61,503 nt of DNA from Candidatus Thorarchaeota archaeon (lineage in GTDB: Archaea; Asgardarchaeota; Thorarchaeia; Thorarchaeales; Thorarchaeaceae), in contig CP070761.1 of NCBI GenBank assembly GCA_020348985.1, positions 1,459,646 to 1,521,148 on the forward strand. The letters run 5' to 3'. This document shows, in pieces, positions 7,556-15,325 of the stretch. Below the pieces are notes generated by a model. That model was not told the DNA's origin and did not search any database. It saw only the letters and a list, made by a program, of their open reading frames with translations. The stretch's first letter is position 1. Every line of letters starts with the position of its first letter. Position numbers and translations under genes: made by a program.

Positions 7556-8853
7556 TTGAGCAGGACCTCTCAATAGAGGATGAGCTGGATGCTGAGATAA
7601 TCTTGGCTGACCAGAGGTACGAAATCATAGGCGACATCCTTTGTGAGGTGTATCAAGAGGGTTCTGAAAAGTGGACACTCAGTGATATGCTTGACAAGGT
7701 ATTCTTGCACAATTACCTCGGGATTCCCGTTTTCCTGGTCATTGTATGGACCATGTTTCATTTCACATTTCAGGTCTCTTTGGTATTCATGGCAATGATT
7801 GAGGCGGCCTTTTCGCTCTTGGGAGGCCTAACAGCGCAGATCCCCGTCCCCTGGCTTGCATCCCTTCTGACTGATGGCATCATAGGAGGCGTCGGATTCA
7901 TTCTCGTCTTCGTTCCACCTATCTTCTTCATGTACTTCGCAATCTCAATCCTTGAAGACAGTGGATACTTGGCCAGAGCCGCGTTTGTGATGGACAGGGT
8001 CATGGTCAAGATGGGGCTACATGGCAGGTCTTTCATACCCTTGCTGATTGGCTTTGGATGTAATGTCCCAGCGGTTATGGCAGCCAGGACAGTGGATGGA
8101 GATGCAAACAGGCTAACCACAATTCTTGTGAGTCCGCTAATGTCCTGCGCAGCGAGGTTGCCGGTTTACGTTCTGATTGCAGGAGTATTCTTCCCGGCAT
8201 ACGCAGGAACTGTCATTTTCCTTCTCTATCTGCTTGGAATAGTCTTTGCAGTCGTAATGGCACTTGTATTCAAGAAGACTCTGTTTAGAGAAGAGTCTGC
8301 GCCCTTTCTAATGGAGCTCCCGATGTATCAGAGACCTACATTCCATGGATCCGTTGTGCACATGTGGGAGCGCGGCGTGTTGTTTCTGAAGAAAGCCGGA
8401 ACATTCCTGATGCTAGGGGCAATCACCTTATGGTTCATGTCGTATGTGGGACCTGGAGGTATCGGTGTCTCGGTGGAGGATTCGTTTGTTTCAATCCTCG
8501 GGAAGGCGGCAGAACCCATCTTTGCGCCGCTTGGATTCGATTGGCAGATCATCACGGGGTTAATCTTTGGGCTGCTCGCCAAGGAGTTTGTCGTGGAGTC
8601 TCTTGGAATCATCTATTCTGTTGAAGGCAACCTGGCTATAGGAGCGGCACTCGCAAGCAGTCTTTCAACTGTTTCAGCTTTTGCCTTACTCGTCTTTGTG
8701 CTATTGTACACGCCTTGCATAGCGACTGTCGGTGTGATAAGACGAGAAACTGGCTCATCCAAGTGGGCACTGTTCTCTGTAGTGTATCAACTAATACTCG
8801 CGTATGCAGTAGCTCTTCTGGTCATCACTGTAGGAGGTCTCGTCTTTGTCTGA
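7552..8853 (+). CDS. feoB: FeoB C-terminal half: membrane permease domain
   Basis: This 433-residue polytopic protein carries the Fe(II) permeation part of FeoB. It begins with the cytoplasmic linker normally found between G domain and membrane (ADQRYEIIGDILCEVYQE). It contains the Gate/core signatures GFGCNVPAVMAART, MSCAARLPVYVLIAG, GLLAKEFVVESLG and YTPCIATVGVIRRETGSS. About eight to nine hydrophobic helices are evident. The conserved cysteines of the core are present. It overlaps the G-domain gene by 4 bp and the next gene by 8 bp. Confidence 0.92.
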   Translation: MIEQDLSIEDELDAEIILADQRYEIIGDILCEVYQEGSEKWTLSDMLDKVFLHNYLGIPVFLVIVWTMFHFTFQVSLVFMAMIEAAFSLLGGLTAQIPVPWLASLLTDGIIGGVGFILVFVPPIFFMYFAISILEDSGYLARAAFVMDRVMVKMGLHGRSFIPLLIGFGCNVPAVMAARTVDGDANRLTTILVSPLMSCAARLPVYVLIAGVFFPAYAGTVIFLLYLLGIVFAVVMALVFKKTLFREESAPFLMELPMYQRPTFHGSVVHMWERGVLFLKKAGTFLMLGAITLWFMSYVGPGGIGVSVEDSFVSILGKAAEPIFAPLGFDWQIITGLIFGLLAKEFVVESLGIIYSVEGNLAIGAALASSLSTVSAFALLVFVLLYTPCIATVGVIRRETGSSKWALFSVVYQLILAYAVALLVITVGGLVFV

Positions 8854-9307
8854 CGAATACAATGAGAGGGTGCTCGCACTATATGCCATCACAGTAGCAA
8901 TTGCCTACGGTGCTGCGGGTGTACTTCAAATCCTTTCTGGAGTCGGACTTGTGCAAATCAGTTATGTTGGATCCGATATGATTGCAGGGCTAATGGTACT
9001 AGTAGTTGCCCTTGTGTTTTCTGCAGGTGTCAAACCCCTTCTCGCCTCAAACCGGGAAGGAATTGCATTCTTCGTGGTAGGCAGTGTTCTTGCCTCGATT
9101 CTCTTCATCCTTCAAGTCTTGATTGTCGGAACGAATCTCATAGGCTGGGTGCTGAGGTTTGAGGATTGGCTCTCTTGGAGTGTCTTGAATGACCTCACTC
9201 CATCGATCTGGTTGTATCCGATAGCATCGATTGCGCTGGTTGGGGAAAGGACTGGAAAACTGACTATTACGTCCTTAGGGCCTGATTCTAGCGAGGTGAC
9301 AGAATGA
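8846..9307 (+). CDS. Four-helix membrane protein of the feo operon
   Basis: This 153-residue protein has four predicted transmembrane helices (around 10-32, 41-62, 72-101 and 118-140) with few charged residues between them. I do not recognise the family. The start is TTG 8846, overlapping the feoB stop, as no ATG occurs in frame near the N-terminus. Its stop overlaps the following feoC-like start (ATGA at 9304-9307). This tight coupling argues for a role in Fe(II) transport, such as a small FeoB partner, but nothing in the sequence proves it. Confidence 0.6.
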   Translation: MSDEYNERVLALYAITVAIAYGAAGVLQILSGVGLVQISYVGSDMIAGLMVLVVALVFSAGVKPLLASNREGIAFFVVGSVLASILFILQVLIVGTNLIGWVLRFEDWLSWSVLNDLTPSIWLYPIASIALVGERTGKLTITSLGPDSSEVTE

Positions 9308-9573
9308 TAAAGGAGATACTCGCTCTCATAGCTAGCGCCGAGCACACACTTCACCGGGATATCGCCAAAGAGATGGGGATATCAACCGAGACGCTGGAGG
9401 ATATCCTGAAACTGCTGCTCAGGAAAGGATTCCTTGAATCCCCTGACTGTACTCCTAGTGAACGGAGTTCTTGTGTCCACTGTCCATCAGCGGAGAGTTG
9501 TGCATCTCTAGATGATGTTGGCACTGTCTACTACATAACTCCTAAAGGTCTGAGACATGCGGGTTTGAATTGA
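9304..9573 (+). CDS. feoC: FeoC-like winged-helix protein with a cysteine cluster
   Basis: This 89-residue protein has an N-terminal helix-turn-helix (LHRDIAKEMGISTETLEDILKL) and a wing bearing four cysteines, spaced C-X7-C-X2-C-X5-C (DCTPSERSSCVHCPSAESC). FeoC proteins have this layout and bind an oxygen-sensitive [4Fe-4S] cluster; they modulate FeoB stability or feo transcription. It is the last gene of the operon and ends 19 bp from the convergent serine hydrolase gene. A general winged-helix regulator is the alternative. Confidence 0.7.
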   Translation: MIKEILALIASAEHTLHRDIAKEMGISTETLEDILKLLLRKGFLESPDCTPSERSSCVHCPSAESCASLDDVGTVYYITPKGLRHAGLN

Positions 9574-9592
9574 ATCTTGGGCGGCCTCTGAT

Positions 9593-10873
9593 CTAGGTTC
9601 TAGAGCTTATCTTTCTGGAGAAGTAGATTGCTGCAGCGACAATGGGAACTGCAATCACACCTACTAGAACACCAATCATGACCATTGAATCTGTTAACGG
9701 ATTAGGTTCGAATGTTCCTATGGACTCAATGATGTAGTCGAAGTATAGGTCAAACTCAGGATCGTATGCGTTGTCAGGAACAGACGCAGTGAAAACAGTG
9801 ATCATGTCGTGCTCTCTTGACACGATGATCTTCTGACCAGCTCTTCCTAGAGCGGCGAATGTCTCCAAGTCTCTAAGAAGCCACCATTGCCAGCCATATC
9901 CAGTGAAATCTGGTGGAAATGGTAGATTGGTAAAGTGAGGATAAGTGGCATTCTGTACGTAGTCTGCAGGAAGTATCTGCGTATCGTTCCAGGTGCCATT
10001 GTTCAGATAGAGATACCCAAGTTTTGCCATATCTCTGGGCCTGACTCTAAGCGCACCACCGTATGTATTCAACCATCCGCCAGGCATAGCAAACCAGCTC
10101 ACACTATCAATCCCCAGAGGGTCGAACAAGAAGTCGTCAGCAAAGCGCCGTGTTCCACGGTCATAGATTTGCTCTATTATCGCACCCAACAGAAGCGACA
10201 CCCCTCCACTGTAATGCCAATGCTCACCAGGAGTGTAAAGCATGGGCTTGTCCAGAACAAACTGGACTGCATCATCACTTGCAATCATGCCACCAATATC
10301 ATTGACGTTGGGATCGGTGTAAGGAAGAGTTGATTCGTCCCATTCAAATCCCGCACTCATTGTCAGCAGATGTTCAATGGTTATTTCATTCCACCTTGGA
10401 TCTGGATTCTGTTGAGTATACTCGGGAAAGAAGTCAAGCAACAGCTGACTTACGTTATCAAGTAACCCCTGTTGGAGAGCGATGCCTATCAGAGTAGATG
10501 CAAAGCTCTTCGTAACGGAGTGCATTTCATGTCTACTATCTGGACCATAGTAGCCTGTGGGATGCTCTTCGAAAACGACGTAGCCATTCTTGACGATGAA
10601 GACGGAATCAATTGGATAATCCTCGGCATCTATGAAGTCGAGCATGTCGTTCAAAACGCTTGGATTCATACCTTCAGCTTCTGGTGTGCTGTTTCTCCAG
10701 TCGTCAGTTGGCCAATAATCGCCAGTAACATTGTTGCTTGGTAGGAACTTACCTTGGACAGTGACAAAAGGAAGATGCAAGGATGCCGTTTGCTCTGTAA
10801 TGACCACTATCGAAGAAACGAATAGGAGGAGAACAAGAAATGAGCTACTGAATTTCTGAGAACCTGAGTACAT
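9593..10873 (-). CDS. Membrane-anchored serine hydrolase, class C beta-lactamase/CubicO-like
   Basis: This 426-residue beta-lactamase superfamily enzyme probably cleaves an ester or amide outside the cell. ATG 10873 gives a clear signal peptide (MYSGSQKFSSSFLVLLLFVSS); the frame continues upstream to 10936, but that part lacks this logic. The catalytic S-x-x-K is SVTK in HSVTKSFASTLIG, and the Tyr motif is YSGG in HWHYSGGVSLLLG. The C-terminus has one hydrophobic helix (MVMIGVLVGVIAVPIVAAAIYF) followed by a basic end, so the domain is tethered to the outer face. The natural substrate is unknown and it need not act on antibiotics. Confidence 0.85.
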   Translation of the reverse strand: MYSGSQKFSSSFLVLLLFVSSIVVITEQTASLHLPFVTVQGKFLPSNNVTGDYWPTDDWRNSTPEAEGMNPSVLNDMLDFIDAEDYPIDSVFIVKNGYVVFEEHPTGYYGPDSRHEMHSVTKSFASTLIGIALQQGLLDNVSQLLLDFFPEYTQQNPDPRWNEITIEHLLTMSAGFEWDESTLPYTDPNVNDIGGMIASDDAVQFVLDKPMLYTPGEHWHYSGGVSLLLGAIIEQIYDRGTRRFADDFLFDPLGIDSVSWFAMPGGWLNTYGGALRVRPRDMAKLGYLYLNNGTWNDTQILPADYVQNATYPHFTNLPFPPDFTGYGWQWWLLRDLETFAALGRAGQKIIVSREHDMITVFTASVPDNAYDPEFDLYFDYIIESIGTFEPNPLTDSMVMIGVLVGVIAVPIVAAAIYFSRKISSRT

Positions 10874-10920
10874 GTGGTGACACCAAGATTGCTGAGCTGA
10901 CTTTGACGCACCTACCTGTA

Positions 10921-10928
10921 CTATAAGG
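10921..10928 (-). promoter_or_regulatory. Candidate TATA box for the serine hydrolase gene
   Basis: On the minus strand CCTTATAG lies about 50 bp before the ATG at 10873. This supports the shorter start, since the longer frame would place the box next to its initiation codon. Confidence 0.35.
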
Positions 10929-10980
10929 CATAGCAACAGGGCAATGCCGCTTTTGTCGTTTGGTTGCAGGCCGGAAGACG

Positions 10981-11151
10981 ATGTTTCATTCGCTTGGTTC
11001 TCTGACGGATATCCCTGCGATTCCTCCGCATCAATCCTTTCTTCATGGCGCGGTGTTGCGATTGGACTTGGCCGACAAGAGGATTCTCCTAGAGTTGACA
11101 GAGATTGTAGAGCCAGCTATTAGAATCCTGATTCTCGAATGCTTCGCATAG
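10981..11151 (+). CDS. Possible small protein, doubtful
   Basis: This 56-residue frame (from ATG 10981; TTG 10960 also possible) has protein-like composition in its second half (LDLADKRILLELTEIVEPAIRILI). No homologue or convincing ribosome-binding site is recognised. It sits alone between divergent promoters and may be chance. Confidence 0.2.
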   Translation: MFHSLGSLTDIPAIPPHQSFLHGAVLRLDLADKRILLELTEIVEPAIRILILECFA

Positions 11152-11351
11152 TGAGTCAGCTCTTGTGTTGATTCATCTTGGTGACTCGTATACTATTGAC
11201 CCTCACCAACGTGTACGGTTATGTTCTTTCACGAATGTTTCATGATTCTCCAACGTTTACCACATCACAGATCATCGAAGAATTGTCCCATATTGGACAT
11301 CCAATGCCATGACGATAGCTTTAAATCAAAATGCGGCATAGCATTTGTTGT

Positions 11352-11372
11352 GTGTTCTAGTAGCTAGAACAC
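11352..11372. promoter_or_regulatory. Inverted repeat upstream of the TFB gene
   Basis: Perfect 9 bp arms GTGTTCTAG and CTAGAACAC are separated by TAG. The repeat lies in a 408 bp gene-free stretch (11152-11559), between a TATA-like CTTTAAATC at 11319 and TATA boxes at 11397 and 11417. A dimeric regulator site is the simplest reading. Confidence 0.4.
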
Positions 11373-11416
11373 CAAATGACTAGTTTTTGCGAAAGACTTA
11401 TAAGAAGGTTTGCGTT

Positions 11417-11426
11417 CTTATATAAA
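11417..11426 (+). promoter_or_regulatory. TATA box of the TFB gene
   Basis: CTTATATAAA is the best TATA match in this spacer. It would start transcription near 11445 and leave a leader of about 115 bases before ATG 11560, long for an archaeal mRNA. A palindromic CTTATAAG at 11397-11404 may be a second promoter element. The rest of 11152-11559 contains no gene I can support. Confidence 0.5.
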
Positions 11427-11559
11427 TGTAGCGGAATCCGAAGGGGCTTTGGTCAGAGTAGTGTCGAAGTAGCGCCAGCTCGACAGCGATTTTCTAGGCA
11501 AAACTACTCCAGTTAGAGCTATCTGAAGAACCGTCTGCACCGAACGGGAGATGATAAGA

Positions 11560-12519
11560 ATGGCATCAAGATCAGGAACAGGAAGGAAGCAGACGAGAGG
11601 ATCACGTGAAGGGGAGTACACGTGTCCCGACTGTGGAGGTACTGACATCATCCAGGACATTGAGAAAGGGGAGAGCATATGCGCCAACTGTGGTCTTGTT
11701 GTAAGTGACCACAGAATCGACACCGGTCCTGAATGGAGAGCGTTTACCTCCGATGAGAAAGATGCACGCTCAAGAGCAGGGGCTCCCACAAACTACGCAA
11801 TACACGATAAAGGTCTCAGCACGATGATTGACTGGCGAGACCATGACTCACAAGGAAAGAGATTCAGCGCGAAGAAGCGTTCCGAGATCTACAGGCTCCG
11901 AAAATGGCAGATTCGTACCAGAGTCCACAGCTCAGTCGACAGGAATCTAGCCCAGGCGATGTCGGAGCTTGACAGACTCTCATCGCAGCTTGGCCTCACA
12001 AAGGCAATCAAAGAACTTGCCGCCCTGCTTTACAGGAAGCTGATTGTACGAAGACTGGCAAGAAGCAGGTCAATCGATGCTATGGTCGGTGCGTCTATCT
12101 ATGCTGCATGCAGACTAAGAGCGGCACCACGATCACTTGAAGAAATCTCACGCCACTCAAGAGTTAGCAAGAAGAAGATTGGCCAGCATTATAGACTCCT
12201 TGTAGAGAAACTAAAGCTGAAGATGCCAATTTCGGACCCAGCGAACTACGTTCCGAGATTCATCACACAGCTCAAGCTGCCAGGAAAGGTCCAACAGAAG
12301 GTCCTTGAAATCCTTGAGATGGCCAAAGAGCAAAGAAGCCTTGTCACGGGCAGAGACCCGAGAGGCCTCGCAGCTGCGGCAATCTACATAGCCTCAATCC
12401 TGCTTGACCACAGAGTCACTCAGCGTGACATTGCGATTGCTGCAGGAGTGACAGAGGTTACTGTGAGAAACAGGTACAAGGAGCTAGTACAGAAGCTTAA
12501 CATCACTATGGCACCATAG
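11560..12519 (+). CDS. tfb: Transcription initiation factor IIB (TFB)
   Basis: TFB bridges TBP-bound promoters and RNA polymerase. The 319-residue product has an N-terminal zinc ribbon with Cys22, Cys25, Cys41 and Cys44 (TCPDCGG ... ICANCGLV), a B-reader segment (GPEWRAFTSDEK), and two cyclin-like repeats (starting near SELDRLSSQLGL and VPRFITQLKL), the second ending in a recognition helix (GVTEVTVRNRYKEL). ATG 11560 is preferred over ATG 11551 because GGGAG at 11546-11550 has proper spacing only to the former. The gene stands alone, with an unusually elaborate upstream region and a hairpin/T-run terminator. Confidence 0.95.
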   Translation: MASRSGTGRKQTRGSREGEYTCPDCGGTDIIQDIEKGESICANCGLVVSDHRIDTGPEWRAFTSDEKDARSRAGAPTNYAIHDKGLSTMIDWRDHDSQGKRFSAKKRSEIYRLRKWQIRTRVHSSVDRNLAQAMSELDRLSSQLGLTKAIKELAALLYRKLIVRRLARSRSIDAMVGASIYAACRLRAAPRSLEEISRHSRVSKKKIGQHYRLLVEKLKLKMPISDPANYVPRFITQLKLPGKVQQKVLEILEMAKEQRSLVTGRDPRGLAAAAIYIASILLDHRVTQRDIAIAAGVTEVTVRNRYKELVQKLNITMAP

Positions 12520-12528
12520 TGAGACGGA

Positions 12529-12561
12529 GCCGCCCTAGAGGCGGCCACTTTCTCTTTTTCT
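12529..12561 (+). terminator. Hairpin plus T-rich tract after TFB
   Basis: GCCGCC (12529-12534) pairs with GGCGGC (12540-12545) around a five-base loop. A pyrimidine tract with five consecutive T follows. The position just after the TFB stop and before the convergent Nudix gene fits a terminator. Confidence 0.6.
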
Positions 12562-12567
12562 GAGTAA

Positions 12568-13161
12568 TTAGAAGAGTTCCAGTCTATCGAGCTCCTCGAA
12601 GAATGAGCGAGTCAAGAATGATCTATATGAGAATCCACCCCATCCAGAGTTCTTCATGAGTTCATCGACGTCACCAAGCAATTCTTCACGAGTCATCAGC
12701 CGGACTTTGTAGACTTCGTGAGTGTCGATCTCTTGCATTTCCCCGCCGATTGTGTCGGCCAGAAAGACCAATGACCTCCAAGGAATAACAGTACCATCAA
12801 GACACTTGACGTCTAGACTAAGATCAAGAATGAATCGCGTCAGTTTGATTTCCAGGCCTGTCTCTTCGTACATCTCGCGAAGGGCGGCTTCCTCAAGGGA
12901 TTCACCAGTATGTGCGCCACCTGATGGAGCTCTAAAAATCCCAGTTTCTGCGTAATTGTGCTTCTGAATCACTACCCACTGATCGTCGCATCGAATGAAA
13001 CAAGTTATGTCGTGATGCCTACCCTTTGCTGTACTCTGCTTGACCAAGTCACACTCATAGTCCAAGAACTCTGCAGCAAAATGCAGGTCTTTCGGCTTGC
13101 CGAACTTCTCGCAAAGCGCGTCTAACTGTCCTGGATCAATGTCGTTCAGGGGTCTCGCCAA
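12568..13161 (-). CDS. Nudix hydrolase
   Basis: This 197-residue cytoplasmic enzyme hydrolyses a nucleoside-diphosphate-linked compound. The complete Nudix box spans residues 81-103: Gly, five residues, Glu (GGAHTGE), seven residues (SLEEAAL), then REMYEETGL. It thus keeps all metal-binding glutamates. An 80-residue N-terminal extension with Cys47-free charged sequence precedes the fold and is longer than in minimal Nudix enzymes. The start is TTG 13161; no ATG lies in frame nearby. It converges on TFB and lies 43 bp downstream of the protease gene on the same strand, so the two may be co-transcribed. Confidence 0.85.
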   Translation of the reverse strand: MARPLNDIDPGQLDALCEKFGKPKDLHFAAEFLDYECDLVKQSTAKGRHHDITCFIRCDDQWVVIQKHNYAETGIFRAPSGGAHTGESLEEAALREMYEETGLEIKLTRFILDLSLDVKCLDGTVIPWRSLVFLADTIGGEMQEIDTHEVYKVRLMTREELLGDVDELMKNSGWGGFSYRSFLTRSFFEELDRLELF

Positions 13162-13204
13162 GTTACAGTCACTCTGAGTGAGCCAAAAGTGTTTGGGTAT
13201 AATG

Positions 13205-15259
13205 CTATTCCAAAGGCAGTCCCAAGGTCTCGATGACGAATGAATAGATGAAAGCCCAGTCCTTCATGAAATCATATCGTCCGCTTGACATGCCATGTCC
13301 GCTAGACATCTCAGTCTTCAAAAAGAGCGGGTTCTTGTCAGTTTTGAGGGCTCGTAGTTTGGCGGTCCATTTAGCTGGCTCCCAAAACTGGACACGCGGA
13401 TCGTTAATGCCTGCCGTGATAAGGATTGGGGGGTACTCCTTTGCTTCAACGTTGTCATAGGGCGAATACTCCATAATCCACTCGAACTCCTCCTTGATCT
13501 TGGGGTTCCCCCACTCCTTGAACTCGAATGTTGTCAGTGGAATCGTCTCGTCCAGCATTGTGTTGATTACGTCTACAAAGGGAACTGCTGCAACTGCACA
13601 GCCAAAGAGATTGGGGCGAAGATTGAGTACTGAGCCAATCAATAGCCCGCCTGCGCTTCCTCCGATTGCACACAACTTCCCGTTGGAAGTGTATCCTTCT
13701 CCGATGAGAAACTCGGCACATGCGATGAAGTCCGTGAAAGTGTTCATCTTGTGAGCAAGCTTGCCTGCGTGATACCATGGCTTGCCATATTCGCCACCGC
13801 CACGGATGTGTGCTATTGCGAATATAACACCCCGCTCAATGAGGCTCAATCTCTTGAAGTCAAAGTGTGGATCGGCCGGAGACCCGTATGATCCATAGCC
13901 GTAAAGTAGGAGCGGATTCTTTCCGTCGGGCCTAACGCCCTTCTTGTAAGCAATTGATATCGGAATCCTAGTTCCATCTTCGGAAAGAGCGTACCTCCTC
14001 TCAGTTATGAATTTGGCAGCATCGTGACCTTTGATCTCATCGATCTTCTTCAACTCAAGCTTGCGAGCAGACATATCGTAGTCGTAGACACACTTCGGAG
14101 TGACGGGGGAGCTGAAGGCAAAACGGAGGGTGTTTGTATCATAAACCGGATTCTCAATGGGTTGAAGTCCATAGATCTCTTCAGGGAGCGATATGTCATA
14201 GGTACCGCCAGAGCTAGGGTCATATATCATGATGTTTTCGTATCCACCCTCACGTTTCCAAATCACAATGAAGTTCAGAAACGCGGAGAGCGAAGTCAAT
14301 CGAACGTCAATGTCATGTCCAATTAGCTGTTCCCAATTCTCACGTTCGGTGCTTGACACTTTGGTTCTCATCATCTTGAAGTTGATTGCGTCGTCAACGT
14401 TTGTTATGAAATAGAAGTACCCATCATGATGGTCCAAATAGAATTCAATACCTTCCTTTCTTGTCATAAATAGCTCCACCTGTCGGGGAGTCTTGAGAAG
14501 GTCCATGAAATGGATTTCAGTGGTCTCTTCGCTGGTGAAGATTATGTAGAAGAATATGAACCGCATATCTCTCGATTTCGTGAAGAACGTGATGAACGAC
14601 TTATCTCCTTCTTCAATCAAGCGCTCATCAACTTCTTGATCAGTTCCAATTACATGGCGGGAGACCGCAAATTGTCGATGAATATCATCCAGCTCAGGAT
14701 AGAATACCGCAGTACTATCGACATCCCACTGAACTGAGCTCCATCCTGCTACTTTAGAGATTGTGTCAATTGTGTCTCTTGTGTCTAGGTCTACTACGTG
14801 GATGTCGAATGTTTCTCCGCCTGTAAAATCAACAGAATATGCGACAAGTTTGTGATCAGGACTCACTTTCATGCTACTGACTTTCATATACTCCCTACCT
14901 TCTGCAAGGAGATTCTCGTCAAGTATGATCTCTTCAGGAGCATCCATGGATTCATGTCTACGACAGTGAATCTGGTAGTTCTTCCCTTCTTCCGTTCGAT
15001 GGTAGTAATAGTAATCGTCAATCCTCATGGGGACGCTTTCATCGGTCTCTTTAATCCGGCCCTTCATCTCCTCAAACAGCTTGTGCTGGAAGTCTGCAGT
15101 GTGAGAGGTCATTGAGATTACATATGCGTTCTCGGCCTCCAAATAGCCTACAACTTCCTCAGATTCCTTCTCTCTCAGCCAGAAATAGTCGTCCCGAAAT
15201 TTCACGCCATGAATCTCGAATTCACGTGGCTTCTTCTTGGCAACCGGGGGTTCAGTCAT
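13205..15259 (-). CDS. Prolyl oligopeptidase family (S9A) peptidase, oligopeptidase B-like
   Basis: This 684-residue cytoplasmic serine peptidase cleaves short peptides. It has an N-terminal leader (KFRDDYFWLREKESEEVVGY), a seven-bladed beta-propeller region (about residues 80-400) and a C-terminal alpha/beta-hydrolase domain. The triad is visible as Ser in AIGGSAGGLL, Asp in AGINDPRVQFWEP and His in SSGHGMSSGRYD. The segment RGGGEYGKPWYHAGKLAHK followed by NTFTDF is typical of oligopeptidase B, which prefers basic residues at P1; an acidic substrate pocket cannot be verified here. The start is ATG 15259. Length matches the family (680-710). Confidence 0.9.
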   Translation of the reverse strand: MTEPPVAKKKPREFEIHGVKFRDDYFWLREKESEEVVGYLEAENAYVISMTSHTADFQHKLFEEMKGRIKETDESVPMRIDDYYYYHRTEEGKNYQIHCRRHESMDAPEEIILDENLLAEGREYMKVSSMKVSPDHKLVAYSVDFTGGETFDIHVVDLDTRDTIDTISKVAGWSSVQWDVDSTAVFYPELDDIHRQFAVSRHVIGTDQEVDERLIEEGDKSFITFFTKSRDMRFIFFYIIFTSEETTEIHFMDLLKTPRQVELFMTRKEGIEFYLDHHDGYFYFITNVDDAINFKMMRTKVSSTERENWEQLIGHDIDVRLTSLSAFLNFIVIWKREGGYENIMIYDPSSGGTYDISLPEEIYGLQPIENPVYDTNTLRFAFSSPVTPKCVYDYDMSARKLELKKIDEIKGHDAAKFITERRYALSEDGTRIPISIAYKKGVRPDGKNPLLLYGYGSYGSPADPHFDFKRLSLIERGVIFAIAHIRGGGEYGKPWYHAGKLAHKMNTFTDFIACAEFLIGEGYTSNGKLCAIGGSAGGLLIGSVLNLRPNLFGCAVAAVPFVDVINTMLDETIPLTTFEFKEWGNPKIKEEFEWIMEYSPYDNVEAKEYPPILITAGINDPRVQFWEPAKWTAKLRALKTDKNPLFLKTEMSSGHGMSSGRYDFMKDWAFIYSFVIETLGLPLE

Positions 15260-15325
15260 AAAGCGGTCTCGCTAATGCAGATGATAAACTTTCGGAGGAG
15301 TCAGGAGACTTGGGCGAAGAACTAC

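Noticed and set aside
11479..11493. 15-base sequence shared with 36584-36598 (both begin CTCGACAGCG)
   Set aside because: Both copies are in promoter spacers, but one or two identical 15-mers are expected by chance in a 61 kb window, and position relative to the TATA boxes differs.
10940..11560. tRNA or other RNA gene in the long spacers
   Set aside because: I looked for T-loop (GTTCRA) and acceptor-stem pairing in this and other long spacers and found no cloverleaf; a covariance-model scan would settle it.
13455..13778. Other-frame open frames within the oligopeptidase gene
   Set aside because: They overlap the catalytic serine region of a well-conserved S9 peptidase and are shadows.
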